Notes: generated by a model not told the origin, from the sequence alone. A DNA stretch of 64,000 bases from GCA-002704185 sp902588515 (GCA_902588515.1 CACIPP010000002.1:1-64000); one strand, 5' to 3'; positions 33,670 through 43,507 are shown, counted from the stretch's first letter. Program-made: numbers and translations.

Positions 33670-36444
33670 ATGTCGATACAAAATAAACATTTATATTTAA
33701 TTGACGGTTCAGGTTATATTTTTAGAGCATATTATGCATTACCCCCACTAACTAGAAAAAGCGATGGATTACCTGTAGGCGCTGTAAGTGGCTTTTGCAA
33801 TATGTTGCAAAAATTTCTTGAGCAAGCCAGAAACGATACTACTGATCAAAAACCAAGCCATATCGCAGTAATTTTTGATAGTGCCAGAAAAAACTTTAGA
33901 AATGAGATATACAAAGAATATAAAGCTAACAGGGAAGAAGCTCCAGAAGATTTAATTCCACAATTCGATTATATCAGAAAAGCAGTTAATGCATTTAACT
34001 TGCCATCAATAGAGATGCAAGGGTTTGAAGCAGACGACATAATTGCTACTTTTAAAAATTCTGCCAAAAAAAAAAATATTAAAGTTACTATAGTTTCATC
34101 AGATAAAGATTTGATGCAACTTGTGGACGATCAAACAAAGATGTTTGATCCAATGAAAGAAAAACTCATCGGACCAAAAGAAGTTGAAGAAAAATTCGGT
34201 GTTACACCAGATAAGGTCATAGACGTTCAATCGTTGGCAGGAGATTCAGTAGACAATATACCTGGTGTACCTGGTATCGGAGTCAAAACTGCGGCTGAGC
34301 TTATAAATAAATTTAAAAATTTAGATGGACTTTTGAAAAATATTGATAAAATTAAACAGCCAAAAAGAAGGCAGACTCTAAATGACAATAAAGATAAGGC
34401 GATAATCAGTAAAAAACTAGTAACTTTAGACGAGAATGTTCCAATTAAAAACAAAATTGAAGACTTAGTTTTAAAGCCACAAAATACTAAAAAACTATCC
34501 GATTTTTTACAAGAAATGGAATTTTCTCGTTTGTATAAAAAAATATCATCTTCTTCCGATGATATTAATCAGACTTTAAATGACTCTAAAAAAGTTGAGA
34601 CACAAACTCAAAAAGGTAAAAATAATTATAATGTAATCTTAAAAATTGATGATTTAAAAAAGTACTTAAAGGTTTGTGAAGATAAGGGCTTTTTTGTTAT
34701 TGATGTAGAAACAAATTCATTAAACGCAGAAACAGCAGAACTTGTCGGGGTGTCTATCTCATGTAAAGAGTTTGAAGCAATTTATGTACCTTTAAATCAT
34801 AAAAGCAAAAATGATAAGTTAGTTAATTCGCAGCTCGGTAGAAATGATGTTATTAATATCTTAAAGCCTTACTTGGAGGATGAAGAAATAATTAAAATTG
34901 GTCAAAATTTTAAGTTTGATTTTAAAATTTTTAATAAGTTCGGAGTTAACGTGCGTTCAATAGAGGATACGATGCTTCAATCTTATTCTTTAGATGCAGG
35001 TAAAAACAGACATAACATGGATTTGTTATCCGATTTACATTTAAGTCACAAAACTATAAAATTTAAAGACATTGTTGGTACGGGTAAATCAGAAATAACC
35101 TTCGATTATGTTCCAATTGATATAGCTTCGGAATATGCATGCGAAGATGCAGATATCACTTTGCGGCTATATAATATTTTTAAAGAAAGACTGTTTAAAG
35201 AAAAAGTATTAAGTGTTTACGAAAATCTTGAAAAACCAATGATAAAAATCCTGGCAAGAATGGAGCAAGCTGGGATTAAAATTGATACTGATATCCTAAA
35301 TGAATTATCAAATAACTTTAAAAAAGATTTAAGTCAGATTGAAAAAAAAATATTTAAAATTTCAGGGGAGGAATTTAACATTGGCTCAACCAAACAGTTA
35401 GGGGATATTTTATATCAAAAATTAAAAATTTCTGGCACAAAAAAAACAAAAAAAGGTAACTTTGCTACAAATGTTTCAGTTCTTGAGGATCTTGCAAATA
35501 AGGGACATGAATTTCCAAATTTAGTTTTACAATGGAGACAAAAGTCTAAATTAAAAAGTACTTACACTGACGCTTTACCAGAATATGTCGATGATAGTTC
35601 AAAAAGAGTTCATACATCTTTTTTACTTGCAGCAACAAATACTGGAAGGTTAGCTTCTGCAGAGCCAAATTTACAAAATATCCCAATTAAAACGAATGAG
35701 GGAAAATTAATTAGATCGGCTTTTGTATCAGAAAGAGGATATCAACTAATCTCTGCAGACTATAGTCAAATAGAAATGAGAGTGTTAGCTCATATGGCAG
35801 ATGTCAAGGAATTAAAGATTGCATTTAAAAACAAAGAGGATATTCATAACATTACTGCAGGTCAAATATTCTCTAAGAAACCAGATGAAATAAATGAAGA
35901 CATGAGAAGAAAAGCAAAAGCAATCAATTTTGGAATTATTTATGGAATTTCAGCATATGGTCTTGCCAAACAAATTTCAGTCTCTAACTCAGAAGCAGAT
36001 GAGTTTCTTAGATCGTATTTTAAAAAATTTCCTGAAATTAAATCATACATGAATGAAACTTTAAAATTTTGTAAGAAACACGGGTACATAAAAACTTTAT
36101 TTGACCGAAAATGTCATTTTCAGGGTATTAATGATAAAAATCACACAATAAGATCTTTTCAAGAAAGAGCTGCTATCAATGCACCTATACAAGGTACAGC
36201 CGCTGATATTTTGCGGTTTGCAATGATTAAAATAGATAAAAAAATTAATAAAAAGATAATTAATGCTAAATTGTTAGTTCAAATTCATGATGAATTACTT
36301 TTTGAGGTTAAATCGTCGAATACCTCCGAGGTCTGCAAATTAGTAGTTCAACAGATGGAACAAGCAACTGAACCAGAAATTAAGTTTTCAGTGCCTCTAA
36401 TTGTCGACATAAATAGCGGAAAAAACTGGAATGAAGCACATTAA
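33670..36444 (+). CDS. polA: DNA polymerase I
   Basis: Gap filling and Okazaki fragment processing. About 924 residues from ATG 33670 (MSIQNKHLYLIDGSGYIFRA); an in-frame ATG at 33637 adds an atypical leader. The 5'-nuclease domain (about 1-290) has GYIFRAYYA and QGFEADDIIAT. The 3'-5' exonuclease has FFVIDVETNSLNAE with both metal-binding acidic residues, so proofreading looks active. Polymerase motifs A (SADYSQIEMRVLAH), B (RRKAKAINFGIIYGIS) and C (QIHDELLFEV) are intact. Confidence 0.97.
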   Translation: MSIQNKHLYLIDGSGYIFRAYYALPPLTRKSDGLPVGAVSGFCNMLQKFLEQARNDTTDQKPSHIAVIFDSARKNFRNEIYKEYKANREEAPEDLIPQFDYIRKAVNAFNLPSIEMQGFEADDIIATFKNSAKKKNIKVTIVSSDKDLMQLVDDQTKMFDPMKEKLIGPKEVEEKFGVTPDKVIDVQSLAGDSVDNIPGVPGIGVKTAAELINKFKNLDGLLKNIDKIKQPKRRQTLNDNKDKAIISKKLVTLDENVPIKNKIEDLVLKPQNTKKLSDFLQEMEFSRLYKKISSSSDDINQTLNDSKKVETQTQKGKNNYNVILKIDDLKKYLKVCEDKGFFVIDVETNSLNAETAELVGVSISCKEFEAIYVPLNHKSKNDKLVNSQLGRNDVINILKPYLEDEEIIKIGQNFKFDFKIFNKFGVNVRSIEDTMLQSYSLDAGKNRHNMDLLSDLHLSHKTIKFKDIVGTGKSEITFDYVPIDIASEYACEDADITLRLYNIFKERLFKEKVLSVYENLEKPMIKILARMEQAGIKIDTDILNELSNNFKKDLSQIEKKIFKISGEEFNIGSTKQLGDILYQKLKISGTKKTKKGNFATNVSVLEDLANKGHEFPNLVLQWRQKSKLKSTYTDALPEYVDDSSKRVHTSFLLAATNTGRLASAEPNLQNIPIKTNEGKLIRSAFVSERGYQLISADYSQIEMRVLAHMADVKELKIAFKNKEDIHNITAGQIFSKKPDEINEDMRRKAKAINFGIIYGISAYGLAKQISVSNSEADEFLRSYFKKFPEIKSYMNETLKFCKKHGYIKTLFDRKCHFQGINDKNHTIRSFQERAAINAPIQGTAADILRFAMIKIDKKINKKIINAKLLVQIHDELLFEVKSSNTSEVCKLVVQQMEQATEPEIKFSVPLIVDINSGKNWNEAH

Positions 36445-36487
36445 AATAGTCTTATTTTTGTCTATTTTTGATATTATCGCATGAATC

Positions 36488-37189
36488 ATGACAAAAGTAA
36501 TTGCGGTTGTAGACGATGACAGAAATATTTTAACAAGTGTTTCAATGGCATTGGAAAATGAAGGTTTTAAAGTACAAACTTATTTAGATGGCGAAAGTGC
36601 ATTCATTGGAATTTCACGAACACCACCAGATTTAGCAATAATAGATATAAAGATGCCAAGAATGAATGGCGAAGAACTTTTAAAAAAACTAAGAAAAAAA
36701 ACAGATATACCTGTTATTTTTTTAACCTCTAAAGATGATGAAGTTGATGAATTGCTTGGATTAAAATTAGGTGCAGATGATTTTATAAAGAAATCTGGTG
36801 GGTTTTCCATAAAAGTACTCATAGAAAGAATTAAGGTTCAGTTTAGAAAAAAAGATCAAAAAATAGTGCAAAATAAAAATATAATTAAACAAGGAAAATT
36901 AATGTTGGACCCTGAACAACTTGAGTGCGAATGGGACAATAAAACTTTACCTGATAAACTCACTACGACAGAATTTCAAATTGTTTATGAGCTTGCTAAG
37001 AGACCGGGTATAATTAAGGAACGTTCTCACCTAATGACAATAGCTTATAAGGAAAGTAGTGATATCGAGGACAGAACGATTGATAGTCACGTAAAAAGAA
37101 TTAGAAAAAAATTTAAAAAAATTGACAAGGAATTTTCATCAATAGAAACCAGATATGGTAGTGGATATCGCTGGAATGCTAATACATGA
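36488..37189 (+). CDS. chvI: Response regulator ChvI (OmpR family)
   Basis: Two-component regulator paired with ChvG, controlling envelope and acid responses in alphaproteobacteria. 233 residues. Receiver domain with VVDDDRNILTSVSMALE, phospho-acceptor Asp53 in AIIDIKMPRMNGEELL, IFLTSKDDEVDELLGLKLGA; winged-helix output domain with RTIDSHVKRIRKKF and YGSGYRW. It overlaps chvG by 4 nt (ATGA). The hprK/ptsH genes that often follow chvG in the group are not here. Confidence 0.93.
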   Translation: MTKVIAVVDDDRNILTSVSMALENEGFKVQTYLDGESAFIGISRTPPDLAIIDIKMPRMNGEELLKKLRKKTDIPVIFLTSKDDEVDELLGLKLGADDFIKKSGGFSIKVLIERIKVQFRKKDQKIVQNKNIIKQGKLMLDPEQLECEWDNKTLPDKLTTTEFQIVYELAKRPGIIKERSHLMTIAYKESSDIEDRTIDSHVKRIRKKFKKIDKEFSSIETRYGSGYRWNANT

Positions 37190-38721
37190 TAACTAGATTA
37201 TTATCATCCAAATCATTGTTAAACCAGTTCTTGGTTTTTAATCTCATGGCTTTTTTAATTCTTGGCTTTTTTACATTTCTTTATCTTTTGGCTATCGAAC
37301 CTGAATTAATAAATAAAACCTCAAAAAAACATCAAAACATAATCAGTAATATAGAAAGTAATTTAAAAATTCAAAAGATACAAAATAATTCAAATTCAAT
37401 TAGAAAATTTCTAACCAAGTCTAGTTTTATTTTAGACGAAATCGACCAAATACGTTTTTTTAATATTGATAAGAAACTAATTTTAGACTCTTTAGTTTTA
37501 GACTATGATAAAAGTATATTTTTTAGTGATACCAAAATTGAAATGAGTAAACTCAACGAAGAGATTACTTCACAAAATCTATCTGAACAAAATTCAAATA
37601 AAGAAATGAATATTAATTACACGTTCTTAAAAAAAATTAATGTCGAGGATCAAAAAAATAAATTTTTAGTAGAGAAAGAAAATATAAATAACAATTTTAT
37701 TATACATACATCTGCATTAGTTTCTACGTATGATAACAAAAAAATTATTATAACTATTTCAGAAATATCAAATGATATTTTTTTAGCAATTGAAGAAAGA
37801 AAAAATTTTGTTTTAAGATCAGTGTTAATTGCGGTTATAGTGATTTCAATTTTTTCATTCTTCTTAAATCAATATATTATTAACCCTATTAGATTCCTTA
37901 ATTTATATGCAAAAAAAATCTCGTATGAAAATCCTAAAAATAATAGTAATGATAATATTGTGAGTAGAGATGATGAAATCGGAAATTTATCAAGATCATT
38001 AACTAACATGACCACAAAACTTTATCAAAGAATTGAAATGGCAGAAAGATTTGCATCTGATCTAACTCACGAAATTAGAAATCCTTTGGCATCGCTTAAA
38101 AGTGCTTCAGAATTATTAAATACAACAAAAGACGAAGAAAAAAAAATAAAACTTTTAAAAATACTTTCTAATGATGTCGAGAGAATTGAAAGATTAATTA
38201 CTGATTACTCTCAGGTCCTAAAAGATGAGGCTAGTCAATCTAGATCAGTTGCAAAAGAATTTAACTTAAGAGAAACGATTGAAAGTGTAATAGAGGATTT
38301 TAACGTTGACCCAAAAAACTTAGAAAAAAAAATAATTATCAATTTTGATCACAAACTGCAGAATGGCTCTAAAATATTTGGCATTGAAAGTAGGATTGAG
38401 CAAGTTATTGCCAACTTATTGGAAAATGCAGTTTCCTTTAGTCCAACAGATAGCGAGGTTTCAATCCAATTAGAAGAATTAGACAATAATTATAGAATTA
38501 AAGTAAAAGATCAGGGCACAGGCTTTGAAGAGAAAAATCTAGATAAAATTTTTGACCGATTTTATAGTTACAGACCCGAAGATACTAAAGGAAAACATTC
38601 AGGCTTAGGGTTAAATATTGTTAAGAATATCATTGAGTCTCACAAGGGTACAATCAAAGCTTATAATTTAATTGAAAATAATGGAGCAGTAATTGACATC
38701 CAAATACCAAAAAATACATAA
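37186..38721 (+). CDS. chvG: Sensor histidine kinase ChvG
   Basis: Inner-membrane kinase partner of ChvI. 511 residues. TM1 about residues 14-37, periplasmic sensor region about 38-207, TM2 about 208-228, HAMP domain, then H-box DLTHEIRNPLASLKSASELL (His295) and ATP-binding domain with LENAVSFSP, VKDQGTGFEEKNLDKIFDRF and HSGLGLNIVKNII. Its periplasmic part is Asn/Lys-rich and poorly conserved by eye. Confidence 0.92.
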   Translation: MITRLLSSKSLLNQFLVFNLMAFLILGFFTFLYLLAIEPELINKTSKKHQNIISNIESNLKIQKIQNNSNSIRKFLTKSSFILDEIDQIRFFNIDKKLILDSLVLDYDKSIFFSDTKIEMSKLNEEITSQNLSEQNSNKEMNINYTFLKKINVEDQKNKFLVEKENINNNFIIHTSALVSTYDNKKIIITISEISNDIFLAIEERKNFVLRSVLIAVIVISIFSFFLNQYIINPIRFLNLYAKKISYENPKNNSNDNIVSRDDEIGNLSRSLTNMTTKLYQRIEMAERFASDLTHEIRNPLASLKSASELLNTTKDEEKKIKLLKILSNDVERIERLITDYSQVLKDEASQSRSVAKEFNLRETIESVIEDFNVDPKNLEKKIIINFDHKLQNGSKIFGIESRIEQVIANLLENAVSFSPTDSEVSIQLEELDNNYRIKVKDQGTGFEEKNLDKIFDRFYSYRPEDTKGKHSGLGLNIVKNIIESHKGTIKAYNLIENNGAVIDIQIPKNT

Positions 38722-38758
38722 TTGATTTGTATATTAATTGTTGTTAGTAACCTCGAAC

Positions 38759-40045
38759 ATGCCAGATTATAAAGTTAAAAATATAAACGATGCAGATTTT
38801 GGTAATCGGGAGATTTCCTTAGCTGAAACCGAAATGCCTGGCTTAATGGCAATCAGAAATGAGTACAAAAAAAATAAACCATTAAAGGGTGCAAAAATAA
38901 TTGGTTGTCTTCATATGACAATTCAAACTGCAGTGCTAATAGAAACATTAGTAGAATTAGGTGCCGAGGTCAGATGGTCGTCATGTAATATATTTTCTAC
39001 CCAAGACCACGCAGCAGCAGCGATTGCTAAAAAAGGTATACCTGTCTTTGCGTGGAAGGGTGAAACAGAGGAAGAGTATTGGTGGTGCATAAAACAAACT
39101 ATTGAAGGGGAAAAAAACTGGAAGCCAAACCTTCTCTTAGATGATGGCGGAGATCTAACGGCTTTGATGCATTCAGATTATCAAGATCTACTGAAAAATA
39201 TCAAAGGTGTATCAGAGGAGACTACGACTGGTGTTAAGGCTTTAAAAAAAATGGAAAACCAAAAAAAATTAATGATACCTGCATTCAATGTAAATGATTC
39301 AGTAACAAAATCTAAATTTGATAATTTGTATGGCTGTAGAGAGAGCTTAGTTGACGGAATAAGAAGAGCAACTGACGTTATGATGTCAGGTAAAGTTGCG
39401 GTTGTAGCTGGTTATGGAGATGTAGGAAAAGGGAGTGCCGCTTCTCTTAGACAAAGCGGCGCAAGAGTGATGATTACAGAAAGCGATCCCATATGTGCAC
39501 TACAAGCTGCAATGGAAGGATACGAAGTAGTCTTGATGGATGAAGTTATTGAAAAAGCGGATATAGTAGTTACTGCAACTGGTAATAAAGATATAGTTAC
39601 AATTGAGCATATGCGAAAAATGAAAGATAGATCAATACTGTGTAATATTGGACATTTTGATAATGAAATACAAGTTGACAGTTTAAAAAATTATAAATGG
39701 AACGAAGTCAAACCCCAAGTTCATGAAATAGAGTTTCCAGACAAAAAAAGAATTATTCTGTTAGCTGAGGGAAGGTTAGTAAATTTAGGATGTGCAACTG
39801 GACACCCAAGCTTTGTTATGAGTGCTTCTTTTACAAATCAAGTAATGGCACAAATTGAACTTTGGAATAACTCCAGCAACTATGAAAATAAAGTTTATGT
39901 ATTACCAAAAAAATTAGATGAAAAAGTTGCAGAACTTCACCTCGATAAACTTGGCGCTAAGGTTACAAAACTAAGTGATGATCAAGCAAGTTATATAGGA
40001 GTTTCAAAATCTGGTCCTTTCAAAAATGATGATTATAGATACTAA
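38759..40045 (+). CDS. ahcY: Adenosylhomocysteinase
   Basis: Splits S-adenosylhomocysteine into adenosine and homocysteine, keeping methylation running. About 428 residues from ATG 38759 (MPDYKVKNINDADFG); a TTG start 21 bases earlier is possible but unneeded. IIGCLHMTIQTAVLIETL, WSSCNIFSTQDHAAAA, LLDDGGDLT, NAD-binding VVAGYGDVGKGSAASLRQSG and the C-terminal GPFKNDDYRY are all typical. The 37-nt gap to chvG has no space for an SAH riboswitch. Confidence 0.98.
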   Translation: MPDYKVKNINDADFGNREISLAETEMPGLMAIRNEYKKNKPLKGAKIIGCLHMTIQTAVLIETLVELGAEVRWSSCNIFSTQDHAAAAIAKKGIPVFAWKGETEEEYWWCIKQTIEGEKNWKPNLLLDDGGDLTALMHSDYQDLLKNIKGVSEETTTGVKALKKMENQKKLMIPAFNVNDSVTKSKFDNLYGCRESLVDGIRRATDVMMSGKVAVVAGYGDVGKGSAASLRQSGARVMITESDPICALQAAMEGYEVVLMDEVIEKADIVVTATGNKDIVTIEHMRKMKDRSILCNIGHFDNEIQVDSLKNYKWNEVKPQVHEIEFPDKKRIILLAEGRLVNLGCATGHPSFVMSASFTNQVMAQIELWNNSSNYENKVYVLPKKLDEKVAELHLDKLGAKVTKLSDDQASYIGVSKSGPFKNDDYRY

Positions 40046-40050
40046 TTTGA

Positions 40051-40491
40051 ATGCAACAAATTACAGAAAAAGATTTATCAAAAATAGCAAAAAAACTATC
40101 TAATAAAGTAAAAAAAGGCGACTATATTTTTTTAGAGGGAGAGCTAGGTGTTGGAAAAACGACATTTGCAAAATACTTTATAAATCACTTTAATCAAAAA
40201 TTTAAAAAAAAAATCGTAGAAGTGTTAAGTCCCACATTTAATATAGTGCAGTATTATGATGTTAATAAAAAAATTTCTATTGCTCATTATGATCTGTATA
40301 AATTAAAATCAAAAAAAGATTTAGAAAATATTGGAATATTTGATTTTGAAGATCAGTTTATAAATTTAGTTGAGTGGCCAGAATTGTTAAACAAAAAAAA
40401 AATTAATAAAATAACTGTTAAATTGAAATATACGAATAATGAGAAAAGTAGAAAAATTTATATCAAAAATTTCGGAAGATTTAAAAATTAA
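40051..40491 (+). CDS. tsaE: tRNA t6A threonylcarbamoylation ATPase TsaE
   Basis: ATPase of the TsaBDE complex that makes t6A37 in tRNA. 146 residues. Walker A LEGELGVGKTTFAKYFI, LSPTFNIVQYYD, AHYDLYKLKSKKDLENIG and LVEWPELL are all diagnostic. Its last 53 nt overlap the amgK start; the tsaE-amgK-murU order is common in alphaproteobacteria. Confidence 0.95.
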   Translation: MQQITEKDLSKIAKKLSNKVKKGDYIFLEGELGVGKTTFAKYFINHFNQKFKKKIVEVLSPTFNIVQYYDVNKKISIAHYDLYKLKSKKDLENIGIFDFEDQFINLVEWPELLNKKKINKITVKLKYTNNEKSRKIYIKNFGRFKN

Positions 40492-41410
40492 TCCACGAAA
40501 AATTGTGGGTGATGCATCTTTTCGATCATTTTACCGTTTTAATAAAAAGGGTAAAAAATTTATATTAATTTATTGTACAAAAAATAAAAAATCGAATTTA
40601 TACAATTACATCAAAATAAACAAAATTCTCATAAAATCAGGTTTCACCGCACCCAAGCTTATAGATAAAAAAATCAAGAAAAATTATGTAATCGTAGAAG
40701 ATTTAGGTTTAAAAAGTTTTAAGACTTTATTATGTGGAAAGAAAAAACTAAAAAATTATAAAAAAATAATTAATTTGCTTATAAAAATTCAAAATAAAAA
40801 TATGCTAAAAAAGGCACATATTCCTCCGTACTCAAAAAATTTTCTAAATAATGAAACCAACATATTTTTTGATTGGTTCTTAACTATGAACTACAGCAAT
40901 AAAAAAGCCAAATTAATTAAAAATAAAATTAATAAAGAGATAAATAAGCTTTATAGCGGGTTAGAACTGAAGGACTCAGTTTTTGTTCATAGAGATTTTC
41001 ATGCAGAGAATTTATTAATTAGTAAAAACAAAATTGGTATTATTGACAGCCAAGATGCAGTAAAAGGACACAAAAGTTATGATCTGACTTCATTGATAGA
41101 TGATGTAAGGATAAAATCATCAGAGTCTTTAAGGTTAAATTTATTAAATTTTTATATAAAAAAAAACATCTCAAAAAATGATATTAAAAATTTTAAAAAA
41201 TGTTACTATTTTTTTTCAGTACAAAGGTTATTAAAAATTATTGGTATATTTATAAGATTGTACAAAAGAGATGGAAAATCTAAATATATTAAGTATATAC
41301 CCAATACCTGGAAAATTCTCGATGAGAAATTAAAATATGATTATTTGGATGATTTGAAAAATATTTTAAATCAATATTGTAATAAAAAGAAAAGAAGAAT
41401 TAAAATATGA
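40439..41410 (+). CDS. amgK: Phosphotransferase, AmgK-like anomeric sugar kinase
   Basis: APH-fold kinase; AmgK phosphorylates MurNAc/GlcNAc at C1 for cell-wall sugar recycling. 323 residues. GDASFRSFYRF near the N-terminus (ATP loop), VIVEDLGLKSF, the catalytic loop FVHRDFHAENLLI and the metal-binding IIDSQDAVKGHKSYDL motif are present. Overlaps tsaE by 53 nt and is joined to the MurU-like gene by ATGA. The specific name rests on this pairing as much as on motifs; the substrate is not proven. Confidence 0.85.
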   Translation: MRKVEKFISKISEDLKINPRKIVGDASFRSFYRFNKKGKKFILIYCTKNKKSNLYNYIKINKILIKSGFTAPKLIDKKIKKNYVIVEDLGLKSFKTLLCGKKKLKNYKKIINLLIKIQNKNMLKKAHIPPYSKNFLNNETNIFFDWFLTMNYSNKKAKLIKNKINKEINKLYSGLELKDSVFVHRDFHAENLLISKNKIGIIDSQDAVKGHKSYDLTSLIDDVRIKSSESLRLNLLNFYIKKNISKNDIKNFKKCYYFFSVQRLLKIIGIFIRLYKRDGKSKYIKYIPNTWKILDEKLKYDYLDDLKNILNQYCNKKKRRIKI

Positions 41411-42099
41411 ATATTCAGAATGGCATTATTTTATGTGCGGGATTTGGCAGAAGGGTTATGCCATTAACAAAGAACACTCCCAAACCATTATTAAAAATTT
41501 CCGACACACATTTATTAAACTACTCAATAAAATTTTTAAAAGAGATAGGGGTAAAAAATATCGCTATTAATACGCACTACTTAGCTAACCAAATTTCAGA
41601 TTATGTAAACAAATTTGATAATAAAATTAAAATTTTTTACGAAGAAAAAATACTAGATACAGGCGGAGCTTTAGTAAATGCTAAGACCTTTTTTAAAGAC
41701 GAACACTTTATAGTAGTGAATAGCGACACAATTTGGCAAAAAAAATATGTTACAAGTTTTAATATAATGAAAAAGAAATATTTTGATACTAAAGCTGAGG
41801 GAGCCTTATTGCTTACTACAAACGAGCTAAGTTTTGATAAAAGATTACCATGTGACTTTGGTCTAGACGAAAAAGATTTATTATTGAACAATCCTAAGAA
41901 CTATATTTTTACTGGTTGTCAAATTCTTAATAAAAAAGTACTTGAAAACAAGAGTAAATCTTTCTTTTCAGTAAGAGAAATATGGAACGATTTGATTGTT
42001 AAACATAAAATTATAGGCCAAAAGCATGATGATAGTTTTTTACATGTTACTGATTTTGAAATTTATAATAAATTATTAAAACAGAAAATTACTTATTAA
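41407..42099 (+). CDS. murU: Nucleotidyltransferase, MurU-like (MurNAc-1-P uridylyltransferase)
   Basis: Would make UDP-MurNAc from MurNAc-1-P, bypassing MurA/MurB (fosfomycin-insensitive recycling). 230 residues. Signature IILCAGFGRRVMPLTKNTPKPLLKI (landmark: GFGRR and KPLL), NTHYLANQI, ILDTGGALVNA, VVNSDTIW, and YIFTGCQILNKKV. ATGA overlap with amgK. Its 3' end overlaps the convergent gpmA by 11 nt. The addAB genes that often follow are not here. Confidence 0.87.
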   Translation: MNIQNGIILCAGFGRRVMPLTKNTPKPLLKISDTHLLNYSIKFLKEIGVKNIAINTHYLANQISDYVNKFDNKIKIFYEEKILDTGGALVNAKTFFKDEHFIVVNSDTIWQKKYVTSFNIMKKKYFDTKAEGALLLTTNELSFDKRLPCDFGLDEKDLLLNNPKNYIFTGCQILNKKVLENKSKSFFSVREIWNDLIVKHKIIGQKHDDSFLHVTDFEIYNKLLKQKITY

Positions 42100-42811
42100 A
42101 ATAAATTTCTTTTGCTCTCGTTATGTCCATGTAAGAGTAATCAATTACTTTTAACTTATTATCTAAATTTATTTCAATAGGATTGCCAGTCGGTATCTCC
42201 AACTTAACGATCATCTCATCGGAAATATTAAACAAATATTTACAAATAGCCCTCAAACTATTTCCATGGGCTGCAATCAAAACATTTTGTTCTGATTTTA
42301 AAACTGGTTCAATATTAGACTTAAAATACGGAACAGATCTTTCGTAGGTATTTTTTAAAGACTCTGTGTCTGGAATATCATTTGGATTTATTGAGGAATA
42401 GATTTTCATGTTTCTTGGATGATTTGGGTCCTTTTTATCTAATGGAGGAGGGGCCGTGTCGAAACTTCTTCTCCATATCATAATTTGTTTCTCGCCATGT
42501 TTGGTTGCCATTTCTGCTTTATTCAGTCCTTGTAAAGCTCCATAATGCCTCTCATTAAGTTGCCAAGCTTTAGTTACATTTTTTATAGGTTTATCAAACT
42601 CTTCTATAAGATTTAATAATGTCTTAATTGCTCTTTTTTGAAAAGAGGTGAATGCAAAATTGAAAATTATATTTTTCTTCTTTATTAAATATCCTGCCTT
42701 TTTTGCTTCGCTTATCCCTTGTTCTGTTAAATCTGCATCACACCAACCAGTGAATCTATTTTCTAGATTCCACTGACTTTGTCCGTGACGCAAAAGAATT
42801 AATTTAATCAT
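42089..42811 (-). CDS. gpmA: 2,3-bisphosphoglycerate-dependent phosphoglycerate mutase
   Basis: Interconverts 3- and 2-phosphoglycerate in glycolysis/gluconeogenesis. 240 residues. Phospho-His motif LLRHGQSQWNLENRFTGW, ADLTEQGISEAKKAG, LNERHYGALQGLNKAE, WRRSFDTAPPPL, and second catalytic His in VLIAAHGNSLRAICKYL. 28 bp divergent from cutA; 3' end overlaps murU by 11 nt. Confidence 0.97.
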   Translation of the reverse strand: MIKLILLRHGQSQWNLENRFTGWCDADLTEQGISEAKKAGYLIKKKNIIFNFAFTSFQKRAIKTLLNLIEEFDKPIKNVTKAWQLNERHYGALQGLNKAEMATKHGEKQIMIWRRSFDTAPPPLDKKDPNHPRNMKIYSSINPNDIPDTESLKNTYERSVPYFKSNIEPVLKSEQNVLIAAHGNSLRAICKYLFNISDEMIVKLEIPTGNPIEINLDNKLKVIDYSYMDITRAKEIYFNK

Positions 42812-42839
42812 TTTTAATTAATATGTTAAATTTCTAAAT

Positions 42840-43154
42840 ATGAGCAACCATGTAATTTTATATATAACATGTAAGAACAATAAAGAAGCTATTTTAATAT
42901 CAAATAAACTCATTAGTTCTAAATTGATTGCTTGTGCTAACATTATTAAAAACGTCTCATCAATATTTCGTTGGAAAAAAAAATTAAATAATAATAAGGA
43001 AGTAATTTTACTTGCTAAAACGGCACAAAAAAATATCAAAAGAATAGAAAAGACCGTTAAAAAATTACATTCATATGATACACCTTGTATTCTATTTTTA
43101 GAAATCAAACACGGCAACAAAGAGTTTTTAAAATGGGTTACAATAAACAGTTAA
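42840..43154 (+). CDS. cutA: CutA1-like divalent-cation tolerance protein
   Basis: Small trimeric protein of the CutA1 family, linked to metal tolerance although its real role is uncertain. 104 residues: ITCKNNKEAILISNKLISSKLIACANII, SIFRWKKKLNNNKEVILLAKTA and YDTPCILFLEIKHGNKEFLKWV fit the family in order and spacing (these are landmarks of the three conserved segments). It overlaps the VanZ-like gene by 22 nt. Confidence 0.88.
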   Translation: MSNHVILYITCKNNKEAILISNKLISSKLIACANIIKNVSSIFRWKKKLNNNKEVILLAKTAQKNIKRIEKTVKKLHSYDTPCILFLEIKHGNKEFLKWVTINS

Positions 43155-43507
43155 AATTTGTCAAATATATTTTCTTCTTGCTATTAATTCTTTTGATAGC
43201 AGTTTCAGTTTTCCCAGGCAATTTAGTAAACTTAATTTTAATAGGTGATGCATCAACTTCACCATCAAGTGATAAGTTTAGTCATTTTATTTCTTATTTT
43301 GTTTTATCTATTTTTGCATATTTAACTTTTTACAATACTAAAAAACTTAAAAAGATTTTTATATTTTTGATACTTCTTAGTATTATACTTGAAGTTGTGC
43401 ATTTAATCATCCCAAATAGGTATTATGAAAATTTAGATTTATTAATGAATGTTTGCGGAGTTGTTGCGGTATCAATATTCTTTTATTATAATAAAAAATA
43501 TGAGTGA
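43133..43507 (+). CDS. VanZ-like small membrane protein
   Basis: 124 residues from ATG 43133 (MGYNKQLKFVKYIFF). Four predicted membrane helices. The segment DKFSHFISYFVLSIFAYL and the later LEVVHLIIPNRYYENLDLLMNVCGV match the VanZ-like fold (DK..H and E..H/N..D..N patterns). Function of such proteins outside teicoplanin resistance is unknown. It overlaps cutA and, by 8 nt, the zeta-subunit gene. Confidence 0.75.
   Translation: MGYNKQLKFVKYIFFLLLILLIAVSVFPGNLVNLILIGDASTSPSSDKFSHFISYFVLSIFAYLTFYNTKKLKKIFIFLILLSIILEVVHLIIPNRYYENLDLLMNVCGVVAVSIFFYYNKKYE

Noticed and set aside
38722..38758. SAH riboswitch in front of ahcY
   Set aside because: Only 37 nt are available, too short for the aptamer.
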